A DNA stretch of 64,000 bases from Heloderma charlesbogerti (Eukaryota > Chordata > Lepidosauria > Squamata > Helodermatidae). The notes under the pieces were generated by a model that saw nothing but the letters and a program-made list of their open reading frames with translations, did no database searches and was not told where the DNA came from. Location: NCBI GenBank assembly GCA_026122225.1, contig JANEZZ010001563.1, forward strand, positions 1-64,000, written 5' to 3'. Below, piece by piece: positions 31,201 to 41,242 of the stretch. The position numbers and the translations under genes were made by a program. Each line of letters begins with the position of its first letter. Within the stretch, counting starts at the first letter, position 1.

Positions 31201-32476
31201 AACTAAGGTGCCAAAATCTAGGTCTATCATGTCTTTCAAGTGCTGATGCTAGTTCCACCCATTGCAACCTAGCATGCTCTTGCTTTTTTTCTTTAATTGT
31301 ATTTTTATATAATTTACGCAGTGCCAAATAGGACTGTGGTAAAGGGACTATACCTCTGTCTCTTAGGAATTTATCTTGTCTTTTGATTTCCTGCTTAAGT
31401 TTCCTACAGTCCGCGTCAAACCATGGATTGCCCTCTTTTGGCCTCTGGTTCTTTGACTGGCCTTTCCAAAATAAGAGAGGTTCGACTGCTGCTATAATCT
31501 GGGCATAACATTCTAGTACTACTTCCGTCTCTTCGGTAGAGGACAGGGTATTCAGCAAGAGTTGTACATTCTCAGAATGCCACAAGCATTCCAAAGCATT
31601 TAAATTCACATTTGCCCATTTACAACGGTGTGTTGCAACCCTCGTGCTTGGGACTGGGAGCCTATTTTCTTGATTTGCCTGGGGAATTTTTAAGACATTC
31701 CAACTGGACAATCAGTGGTTGGTGATCACTACATGGATATGAATCTACTCTAAAGAACGAAATCAGCCCAAATACAGCTGGGGGGACTGCAATATAATCA
31801 ACTATGCTAGCCCCAAGATGGTTGATAAAGGTAAATTCCCCTGTCAAATCCTTGGACAGAGAGACATTCAGAATGAGAAGTCCAGATTGAAAGATCATTT
31901 GAATAAACAGCTTCCCTTGGGTGTTAATTGTGTGATCCTTTGACTGTCTATCCTCTATCAGTGGGAAGTCATCCAGGGAAAAATAGGAGACTGGCTCTAT
32001 TGCATTCCAGTTTGGGCCAATCCGGGCATTAAAATCACCAACTAATATCAAGTGAGCTTCAGATAGTTGGGTCTGCAGGCCAAGTATATAATCTGTAAGG
32101 CTTTCCCAAACATTCTTGCTGTGATGAGTTGATTTCCAAGGAGGAATATATACATTTACCATGATATATGATGTTGAATTAATTTTGAAAAATATAGCCA
32201 AAGCCCAGGATTGCAAATTACTGATGAGATAGCTTTCCCCTTTCAGTGAAGTTGATATACAGCAGGCTAATCCCCCCATGGGCATCCCATGCCTCTGGGG
32301 TTGCTTGCAGGGACTTCATAGGTTTTGTAATCACTCAAAGGAATTTCCCCCATGCACCATGTTTCCTGTAGGAATATGATATCAAAAGTTCGAAGGTACC
32401 TTCTGAATGAACCATCTGCCCTTTTATTAGACCATCCAGAGATGTTCCAGGAGACACGCTTAAGTGAACTCCCCAA
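28201..32476 (-). pseudogene. ORF2 (endonuclease-RT) remnant of the I/Vingi/R4-like LINE
   Basis: Open pieces are 32476-32267, 32285-31662, 31711-31190, about 30280-29684, 29626-28742 and 28740-28201, separated by frameshifts and the hAT at 30284-31190. The endonuclease keeps its GDFNARIG and SDHQPL motifs. The catalytic aspartate pair of RT is lost (YAGD). It cannot support its own mobility. Confidence 0.8.
30284..31190. mobile_element. Palindromic hAT element, copy 12 (A end left, B end right)
   Basis: Bounded by TAGGGATGG and CACCCCTA, with a perfect 8-bp duplication CTTAAATC at 30276-30283 and 31191-31198. The core is a fold-back centred near 30757 (GCAATGCAAATAGCATTGC) made of nested palindromes, as in copy 2. 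Outward donors are AAAG|GTAAGT on - (30406) and CAG|GTAAGTGAC on + (31166). The A-end ATG frame is closed by an early TGA here. Confidence 0.96.
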
Positions 32477-33500
32477 AGCCTTATTTTGTCAGGAGGAACA
32501 ATCTGATGTGATGCGATCTATTGAGGGGTCAAGCTGCGCGGCACCATTTAAGCGGGAAGTGGAGTTCTGGATCATGTGTTTCCTTTGAGAATTATTTGCT
32601 ATTGGGACTACTGTGGTGTTGATTTCAGCCATCACTGTTTTCTGGGTTTTTTGCGGTATCAACTGAAAGTTGTCAATATTAGAATTAATTGCAATATTGC
32701 TTAAGAGAATTTCAGTGTCTAACAAAACATCATTTTTGAGTGGGGGACTAGAAGGACATAGAGTCCTAAAGTTTGTTCTCTGTAGGCCCTGATCAGCAGA
32801 CTCTATATCAATGGTCCCAACATCCGTCTCCTGAGTTGTAAAATCAATGAGCATTTCAGTGTTAGACTGCTCTAAAACACTGTGTAGTCTACTTGCTTCT
32901 GGGGCATACTGATCTATGGGTTTCCTTCTGGATATCTGCTTAAATAGTGGTGTTAATGAAGAAGTTTTAAAGACCCTTCTAGACTTTACTCCATATTTAC
33001 CCAGTTGGAGCCTCTCAGCAAAGATTTCTTTAACCAGCATTGGTGAGTTGAAAGTTATTATACATCTCTGTAAATACAGAGAGCCTGGAAGTGTGTGTAT
33101 AGATCTAATATTTCTTATATGAATTCTTAAGTTCAACAATGCATTAAGATTATACACAACTCTGTTTTTCCCCCACCAACTTGGCAGAACCCCATTTGAT
33201 AATGGTGATATTTCAAAGGCCACCTGGTCTGGGACTAAAATTAAATTCCCCTCAAAGTCCCAGTTCTTCAGTTCTGCAAGTTCTCAACAGTCTGCAAGGT
33301 TCAAGAAATCTGAATGTTGGGATACAGTTGAAGGAACCAAAGCCTGTATAGGTTGTAAAACTGGAAGTGTCATGCCTTTCTGATTTACTTCTGGATTCAC
33401 TTCTTGTTTTGTTCTGATATCCTGATCCTTGAGAAGTTGGATTATCTCATCAAGTTGCTTTGTATATCCAGTGATAGGGATAAAGGTCATTTAGGGATAA

Positions 33501-33892
33501 AGGTCATTTAGTGCAGGAGATGCCCTGGAGGTTAATGACATCATCTAAAGGACCCGCAAACTTCTGCAAGTAACCAATCTCAATAGCAGGATAAAAGCTC
33601 TGCGTGAAGCCCAAAGTCAGTCTTATTCAGGAGAAGGGGGGGGGGGGAATCTGATCATGGTGAAGTCAGAGTCTGCATGTTCAGAGTCCCAAGTGGGGAA
33701 AGGAGGGCTCTGCAGACATTCAAATGAGGTTCTCTAGGTCATGTGATGGTTGGACCTGCTGCACCCCTAAATCTATCTCCCCCTGCCCATGCCCTGCGTT
33801 TTGTAACATCTTGTATGATGCAGTGAACTGGAGATATTGAAAGCTTGCACAAGTTTTGTCATCTTCTGGTTGACCTAATATTACACTAATAG
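33501..33892. repeat. Fragment of the CTCF-motif repeat (3' part) and flank
   Basis: 33520-33640 matches 34540-34640 and 42810-42900 (GACATCATCTAAAGGACCCG, GTAACCAATC). The motif-bearing part is absent here. The rest of the interval is unassigned. Confidence 0.5.
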
Positions 33893-34142
33893 TTCGGAAT
33901 TAATTTATTTATTATTACATTTATTTCCTGACTTTTTTCCTCTTGTAAAGAACCCAAGGGGGCTTACATGGTCCTCTCCCTCTCGATTTTATCCTCAGAA
34001 CAACAACCATGTGAGTTAGGGTAGGCTTAGAGTCAGTGACTGGCCCAATGCCACCCAGTGAGCTTCATGGCCGAATGGCGACTAGCACCCAGATCTCCTG
34101 AGTCCCAGTCCAACACTCTAGCCGCTACACCATAGTGGCTCA
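33893..34142 (-). mobile_element. tRNA-derived squamate-type SINE
   Basis: On -, the head TAGCGGCTAGAGTGTTGGAC with GACTCAGGAGATCTGGGT is tRNA-like. The body GGCCAGTCACTGACTCTAAG is the widespread reptile SINE body, and the tail is ATAAATGTAATAATAAATAA. Confidence 0.8.
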
Positions 34143-34329
34143 ATCTATTGCAGCAAAAGCAATTAAGAGTCTTGGACACTGCCCAGTTCATCAGATGCAT
34201 GAAATGTTAATCTCACATCTGAAGAAACTGGACAGCACTCACAAAAGCTTATGAGTATTTCTATACCAGCTAAAATCCCACGCCTTTACTGGAGCTTCTG
34301 CTTCTGGATTCCTTGCAGGATTAAAATCG

Positions 34330-34640
34330 GCTCCTTTTCACATGGTTTCATCCCTGGGTTTTTGTTGCTGTTGTTTTTTCCCCCTTTTGGGCAAGTTCTA
34401 TGTATTTCATTATACAGCCACTAGATGGCGCTGCAATATAACAACAACTCCAGAATTTAACTGGAAAGTTATTGTGCTTTGAAGTCCCTTATTGCATTTT
34501 CCCCATAGAGAATTAAGCCTCTATAATTGCCAGAAGGGGAGGGAGGGGCCTTGGAGGTTGACAACATCATGTAAAGGGCGCAGAAAAAAACTGTGAGTGT
34601 CCAATCACGGGTGCACAATAAAAGTCTTGTGCAGAAATGC
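34330..34640 (+). repeat. CTCF-motif repeat, best copy
   Basis: About 300 bp, shared in part with 27885-27970, 33520-33640 and 42580-42900. Contains CCACTAGATGGCGCT at 34418-34432, a base-for-base match to the CTCF core consensus. No terminal repeats or coding capacity are seen; the class is unknown. Confidence 0.6.
34418..34432 (+). promoter_or_regulatory. Perfect CTCF core motif
   Basis: CCACTAGATGGCGCT fits the CTCF core (CCASYAGRKGGCRSY) at every position. It lies in a repeat between the convergent V2R genes. Binding is inferred from the motif only. Confidence 0.55.
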
Positions 34641-35209
34641 ACTATGCTAGATCCAGTGTGTTAGTTTTCAAGGTGCCACAAGACTCCTACCTGTTTTTGC
34701 ATCATGGATTAGTTACTTCTAAAAACACTAGAGTTGCTTTCTGCTGACTCGGACAGCTGAGACGTGTACTGCTTACCCTGTCAGGTAGTGGCTCTTGAGA
34801 AGCCCTGCTAGTTCAGAACAATTATCCATCATCATAGCTTAGCATCCACCCAGAGCCCAGATGTGATGAAATCCCTTTGCCTGCCAAGCTCTGTTCCCTC
34901 TGACATTAATTACCACCATCATTAGAGCTTTGTCTTCCTCCATTTCCTCCATCCTCTCTTCTTACATTCCTACCCCTCCCTCTCCAGGTGGAGTGGAGAA
35001 GGGAAGGCATTCCTCCAATTATGTCCCAGCACTTGATGCTGTATCTGTAGGGCAGGTGTTGACCCTCTGGGCATGTATGCCCTGGCTCCTGGAGAGCTGT
35101 TCTGATGCCCACCATATATTTATATGGTTCCATTTCTTTGCATTGGGTGCTTCCAAAGGGCTATGTTCTAGAAGGAACCCAAAGTGTTGTTAAATTTACA
35201 TAGCCTGGG
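34641..35209. other. Intergenic, unassigned
   Basis: Nothing recognised between the CTCF-motif repeat and the terminal-repeat element at 35210. The small open frames have no supporting features. Confidence 0.5.
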
Positions 35210-35450
35210 TTCACACGACACGACAAGCCAGGTTGTCTGGTTGAGTGTGGATTGTAGTTGAATCATGGGTTGTTGCTGAATTGTGGGTTGTTGTGTTGTG
35301 TGAACCCAGACATGCTAACAAACACAGAGAACCCATGGTTTGTTGTTGAGTTATGAACTCTTGGTCATTCATGGTTAACGAACCATGGTTTGTTAATAGG
35401 GCTGGGCTCACACAACACAACAACCCACAATTCAGTGACAATCCATATTC
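35210..35450. repeat. MITE-like inverted-repeat segment
   Basis: GGGTTCACACGACACGACAA at the left is mirrored by TTGTTGTGTTGTGTGAACCC near 35289-35309. A further GGGCTCACACAACACAACAA occurs at about 35403. The interior is rich in AACCATGGTTTGTTA-type palindromic words. Looks like a decayed non-autonomous DNA element; no target duplication found. Confidence 0.45.
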
Positions 35451-35944
35451 AAACCATCTTCTGACTTGTCATTTTGTATGAACCAGGTAATAGAACCAGT
35501 GGCTCAACCCCTTGAGCTACTGAATTTAACCTTTGGAGAACCAAACTGCAGAAATATTTCTGGCCACATTCATCTCTCAACTGAGAGAAGTTCTGGATGG
35601 ATATAAATTTCCATAATAAAGCAATGAACAAGACAACATTCAGTACGTTGCTTCCTTCTCAGAGGTAGGGCTTTCAAGGGGTCGGGAGGCTTGGGGGGGC
35701 GGTCTTCACAACAATGGAATGAGAAGTGCATTGGAGTATTATCCAGATTTTCGTGGAATTGGCTTTGGTCCATCAGGGACACATGAAACAAGATAAGCCA
35801 AATGTATCATACCTTTAAAATCTGGTTTTCAGGGGTCACACAGTGCTTGAACATACTTCTGGGTTCGGTGGCGGGAGTAGAATGGAATGTCATCAACCTA
35901 GCAGGGGCTGCTCAATCAATGAGAGGGGCTCATTTCCTGCCTTT
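35451..35944. other. Intergenic, unassigned
   Basis: No recognised gene or repeat. Confidence 0.4.
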
Positions 35945-36430
35945 GTCCAGCCCCCCCCCTTTTTGTATGAAGAAGCCAAAATCCCTGATTCTCCAGTACA
36001 GCATCTGAAGGCTCCCTATGAGAGTAGCCCAGCACCCCAAATTCACCCCATTTCAATCAACTATCATGTAGTTATTGATCCCCCCATTTTCTCCAATGTG
36101 CACACTTTTGCCAAAAGAAGCCAAAATCCCCAATTCTTAAGTGCAGCATCTAAAGACTCCCCCCGAGAGCATCCCTCCCCAATTTTACCCCATTCCAGAA
36201 AACTGTCACTGAGTTATTCCTCTCCCCACTTTTTCCTCAATGCACATACTTTTGCCTGAAGAAGACAAAATCCCTGATTCTCAAGTGCAGAATCTGAAGG
36301 CTCCCCCTGAGAGCAGCCCCCCCCCATTTTACCCATGTCATGGAGGGCAGTTACGGAGTCATGGAGTTATAGCTTCCACTCCCACCCACCCCTTTCTCCT
36401 TCTCTGGGCACTTTTTCCCTACTCACAATG
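35945..36430. repeat. About 145-bp tandem repeat, roughly three units
   Basis: The word GAAGCCAAAATCCC or its variant starts at 35972, 36117 and 36261, giving a period of 144-145 bp. Units share CCCCATTTT, CAATGTGCACACTTTTGCC-type and GAGAGCA words and have diverged by point changes. Confidence 0.85.
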
Positions 36431-36435
36431 ACAGG

Positions 36436-39197
36436 CTCATAGAATCATAGAATAGTAGGGCTGGAAGGGGCCTACAAGACCGTTGAGTCCAACCCCTGCT
36501 CAATGCAGGAATCCAAGTCAGAGCATCCCTGACAGATGGCTGTCCAGCCTCGTCTTGAAGACCTCCAGTGTGGGAGAGCCCACCACCTCCCTAGGTCATT
36601 GGTTCCATTGTCATACTGCTCTAACAGGCAGGAGGTTTTTCCTGATGTTCAGCCAGAATCTGGCTTCCTGTCACTTGAGCCCATTATTCCATGTCCTGCA
36701 CTCTGGGATGATCAAGAAGAGATCCTGGCCTTCTTCTCTGTGACAACCTTTCAAGTACTTGAAGAGTGCTATCGTATCTCCCCTCAGTCTTCTCTTCTCA
36801 AGGCTAAACATGCCCAGTTCTTTCAGTCTCTCTTCATAGGGCTTTGTTCCCAGTCCCCTGATCATCTTCGTTGCCCTCCTCTGAATCCTCTCCAGTTTGT
36901 CTGCATCCTTCTTAAAGTGTGGTGCCCAGAACTGGACACAGTACTCCAGATGAGGCCTAACCAGTGCTGAGTAGAGGGGAACTAGTACTTCCCAGGATTG
37001 GGAAGCTATGTTTCTATTAATGCAGCCCAAAAGAGCATTGGCCTTTTTTGCAGCCACATCACACTGTTGGCTCATATTCAGCTTGTGATTGACAACAATT
37101 CCAAGATCTTTCTCGCTTGTAGTGTTGTTGAGCCATGTATCCCCCATCTTGTAACTGTGCATTTGGTTTCTTTTTCCTAGGTGCAGAACTTGGCATTTAT
37201 CCCAATTAAATGTCATTCTGTTGTTTTCTGCCCAGCGCTCCAGTCTATCCAGATCACTTTGAATTTTGTTTCTGTCTTCCAAAGTATTAGCTATCCCGCC
37301 CAATTTTGTGTCATCTTCAGATTTGATCAGCATTCCCTGCACCTCCTCCTCCAAGTCATTAATACAAATGTTGAAGAGCACTGGGCCCAGGACTGAGCCC
37401 TGCAGTACCCCACTCGTTACCTCTCCCCAGTTTGAGAAGGTCCCATTGATAAGCACTCTTTGAGTCCGATTCTGTAGCCAACTGTGGATCCACCGGATCG
37501 TTGTTTCATCTAGCCCACTTTGAGCCAGTTTGCTCATCAGGATATCATGGGACATTTTGCCGAAAGCTTTGCTGAAGTCGAGGTATATGATGTCTACAGC
37601 ATTCCCACAGTCTACAAGGGAGGTTACTTGATCAAAAAATGAGATCAGATTTGTCTGGCAGGACTTGTTTTTGACAAATCCATGTTGGCTTTGAGTAATC
37701 ACTGCATTGTTGTCAAGGTGCTTACAGATGGATTGCTTTATCATCTGCTCCAGAATTTTCCCAGGGATTGATGTCAGATTGACTGGTCTGTAGTTCCCAG
37801 GTTCCTCCTTTTTACCCTTTTTGGAGATAGGGACAACAATAGCCCTCCTCCAGTCATCTGGCACTTCCCCCGTCCTCCATGATTTCTCAAAGAGAATAGA
37901 CAGCGGTTCTGAGAGTTCTTCTGCCAGTTCCTTTATGACTCAAGGATGCAGTTCATCTGGCCCTGGAGATTTGAACTCATTCAAAGTAATGAGGTGTTCC
38001 TGGACCATATGCCTGTCGATCTCAAGCTGCAATCCTGCCCCTTCAGCCTGTACTTTGCCTTTGCCAGGGGGCTCATAGACCCTCTTTTGGGAGAAGACTG
38101 AGCCAAAGTAGGAATTGAGCACCTCTGCCTTTTCTTTGTCATCTGTTATCATTTTGCCATCCTTATTTAATAGTTGAACCACCATTTCTTTCCTCTGCCT
38201 TTTACTATGTACGTAGCTGAAGGAAGCCTTTTTGTTGTTTTTAGCATCCCTCACTAACCTCAGCTCGTTCTCAGCTTTAGCCTTCCTGACACCATCCCTG
38301 CAATTCTGTGCTATCTGCCTGTACTCTTCCTTTGTTACTTGGCCTTCTTTCCACTTCCTATATGTGTCCTTTTTTGTTTTCAGGTCATCCCTAAGCTTTT
38401 TGTGAAGCCACATTGGCTTCTTCTGTTGTCTTCCACCTTTTCTTCTTGTTGGAATTGTTTGTGATTGTGCCTTGAGAATTTCCTTTTTTAAAAGCTCCCA
38501 CCCATCTTGGACTCCTTTTCGCGTTAGCATCGTTTGCCATGGGACCTTACTGATCATTGTTCTGAGTTTATTAAAATCATCTTTCCTAAAATCCAGGGTA
38601 CGCATTTGACTATGCTTGGCTTTTGCTTCCCTTAGAACCAAGAACTCAAGTACAACATGGTCGCTTTCCCCCAGAGTTCCTGTAACTGCTACTTTATCCA
38701 CTAAGTCATCTCTATTGGTTAGGATCAAGTCAAGGATAGCCGATCCTCTAGTTCCTTCCTCTACTTTCTGTAGGAGGAAGTTATCTGCCACACAAGACAT
38801 GAATTTCCTGGAGGGGCCATGTTTTGCAGAATTTGTCTCCCAGCAAATATGGGGGAAATTGAAGTCCCCCATTACTACTACATCATGCTTCCTTGAAACA
38901 CTGGCTATTTGCTTTTCAAAAGTTTCATCCTTGTCTTCTCCTTGACTGGGTGGCTGGTAGTAGACTCCGACCACCATATTCCTTTTATTCTTTGCTCCAT
39001 TTATTTTAACCCAGATGTTCTCAATGGGGCTACCAAGCTCATCCTCCTGTATTTCTGTGCAGAGATATGTATTTTTCACATACAGTGCAACCCCACCTCC
39101 CTTTCTGTTCCTCCTGTTCTTTTTGAACAAGTTATATCCTTCAATTGCTGTATTCCAGTCATGAGAGTCATCCCACCAAGTCTCAGTTTTACTAGCC
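36436..39197 (-). mobile_element. CR1 LINE with nearly complete ORF2
   Basis: Read on -: endonuclease ([51 protein letters not shown]), linker, RT ([83 protein letters not shown]) and the CR1 3' end with the CATAGAATCATAGAAT tail at 36438. One in-frame TGA (about 37938) splits ORF2. The catalytic box is SEDD rather than [FY]ADD. ORF1 and the endonuclease N-terminus are absent. Confidence 0.93.
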
Positions 39198-39488
39198 GCC
39201 AGCCAACTCCAAAGCACCAGTGATACGGCCGCCATGCGATATCGCTGGCTGAAGGGGACTTGACTGACTGCGGACGCAAATGGCATCCAGGACGCCATTT
39301 GCATCTGCAGTCAGTCCCCTTCAACCAGCAATACAGCATGGCGGCCGTATCGCTGGAAATCTGGAGCTGGAGGATCCAGCCAAAGAGGACTCAGTGGGGA
39401 AGTGGAGGTAAGTGTTCCATTCTGGGGGGCCGGAGTCTTTAGAATCCAGCCTCATTGGAGTCCATGGTGGAATTCTCCACCATCCCTA
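39197..39488. mobile_element. Palindromic-hAT relative with a different core (copy 13)
   Basis: Right terminus TGGAATTCTCCACCATCCCTA as in copy 4. The core is an inverted repeat around CAAATGGCATCC / GGACGCCATTTG with flanking arms GACTGACTGC and GCAGTCAGTC. The + frame from ATG 39338 (MAAVSLEIWSWRIQPKRTQW...) is open 23 codons to GGAG|GTAAGT (39407). The left terminus is lost at the CR1 junction. Confidence 0.75.
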
Positions 39489-40007
39489 GTTCAAAGCCTT
39501 CTCGAGCAGCTAGAGCACAGTCCATAGGATTCCTCCCTAAGTCAGGTTTACACAGGCAAACATCACTACAGACTCTGTGTAACAAATTAAATGTTCTATA
39601 AGTGATAACAGGATAACTTTAAGAGAGAAAAAGCATTTGTCCTTAAAAGCGAGATAGACATAAGTAATTTGTTGAGCAAGGAACAGCTGGCTATAAATAT
39701 TCCCTTGATATACCTTTGGTAATAACTTGTATTTTAACTTAGAATGGTAAATTAGAAGCAGATAGCTCTGATTGTCCATTGGAAGCTTTGAAGAATTTAA
39801 GTAAGTTTTGATTGGGGGGGATATTACTTTTTGTACATCAGTGTCTTATACAATAGTTTATCAGTGCTTTTTTTTAATAATTACATATACCTGCATTTTT
39901 GTTTTTAAGGATGTTTTCCCCTAAGCAACATAAATCAGTTTTTTGCCTTGCTCAAGTGGTCAAATGTGTGTGTGTGTGTATGCGCATATACACACACACA
40001 CACACGT

Positions 40008-40057
<50 letters not shown>

Positions 40058-40331
40058 TCTTAAAAGATGTAAGTCAGGTTTTAAAGAATTCTTTGTTTCT
40101 TCTATTTCAGTTGACCTTGTTGAGAAGTCTCTCATAATATCTTGGAAAGTGAAATATATTGGGAATATATTTGGAGCATCATCAATTTTGTGAGGAAAAA
40201 GAGAATAGTTATAATATAAATCAATTAGCTTACATTCACTAATCGCAGACTGGACATGGATATGAAGACTGAAAAGGGCTGGGGCTTGGGTGGGGAAGCA
40301 GAATATACATGCAATAATAAATAAATAAGAA
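39489..40331. other. 3' flank of V2R-B
   Basis: AT-rich DNA downstream of the V2R-B stop codon. It must hold the 3' UTR, but no AATAAA on the - strand stands out. Contains the microsatellite at 39965-40060. Confidence 0.4.
39965..40060. repeat. (TG)n/(CA)n/(TA)n microsatellite
   Basis: TG run, TATGCGCATA, then CA runs and a TA run. Because TG precedes CA it can fold back. Confidence 0.95.
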
Positions 40332-41242
40332 TCAGATGCCATCTTTAGTTTTTGTCACTAGATGCTCTTTTGTATTCAGATCAGGCCTCAATATAATAAT
40401 GTAGCTCTTGGGAATGAAGATGCAACCCAGCAGCCCAGCACTGGAAGCCAAGATAGAAAAGACCTGCACGGCTACCATGTATTTCCCCTTCGTGCTCAGG
40501 TAGGTGGGCACAAAGGACACCCAAACACTGCAGAAGACCAGCATGCTGAAGGTGATCAGCTTGGCTTCATTGAAGGCCCCAGGTAGCTTCCTGGCAAAGA
40601 AAGCCACTGTAAAGCAGATGGTAGCCAGGCAGCCCATGTAGCCAAGGGCACCATAAAACATGGCAACAGACCCTTCATTACATTGCAGGATGATCTGTCC
40701 AGGCTGGGAGTGCATGTCAGAATCTGGGAATGGTGGAGAAATTCCCAGCCAGATGGTGCAGATGACAACTTGGACACCAGAACAAGAAATTACCATGGAG
40801 TTTGCAAGACTCTTCCCCAGCCATCTTCTCACCCTGTTCCCAGGCTTTGTGGCCAGGAAGGCCAGCACCACAGTGATCGTTTTTGCCAACACAGAAGAAA
40901 CAGCAACTGAGAAGATGACACTGAAGGCCATTTGTCGGAGAAGGCAGGTCACCTTCCTCGGCTGTCCAATGAACAGTAAGGAGGACAAGAAGGAAAGCAG
41001 GAGGGAGATGAGGAGAAGATAGGAGAGGTCCCGGTTGTTGGCTTTGACAATTGGTGTTTCTAGGAATTTAATGAAGATTCCTAACACGCAGCCTGTGATT
41101 AAGGCCAAGAACAGGGCAAAGGACATTAGGATGATCCCCAAAGGTTCCTCATAGGCGAGGAACGTTATATCCTTGAGGACACATCGATCTTGGTCCTGGT
41201 TGGGATGCTGATCTTCTGGGCACTTGTTACAATGATCTGCAT
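40332..41242 (-). CDS. V2R-B exon 6: seven-helix domain and C-terminus
   Basis: 911 bp, phase 1 in, stop at 40332-40334. Starts [19 protein letters not shown], then seven hydrophobic helices, [12 protein letters not shown], and [19 protein letters not shown] (PKSY where V2R-A has PKCY), ending KTKDGI. Confidence 0.97.

Larger units (their letters stand above)
28100..33500 (-). mobile_element. I/Vingi/R4-like non-LTR retrotransposon, interrupted by a hAT
   Basis: Read on -, a possible ORF1 (33490-32489; no domain recognised; contains YLQRCIITFNSPMLVKEIFA) is followed by an APE endonuclease (SWNISGWSNKR, IIFLQETWC, LILVGDFNARIG, SDHQPLIVQ). RT follows (IVVPIYKKGNWSDPKNYRPI, LLAEGQAGFRCGRSTVDHC, CQGCLLAPLLFNLYLNDMV), then a Cys-rich tail (CPAGCPKVEDMVYFLAECPL). 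The RT catalytic box is YAGD instead of YADD (codon about 29384-29386). Frames are broken in several places. Clade placement is tentative. Confidence 0.8.

Noticed and set aside
34906..35193. A possible small gene between the receptors
   Set aside because: Open frames on both strands without domain, repeat or conservation evidence.
39948..40342. Open frames across the CA/TG microsatellite downstream of V2R-B
   Set aside because: Low-complexity reading of a microsatellite, no other support.
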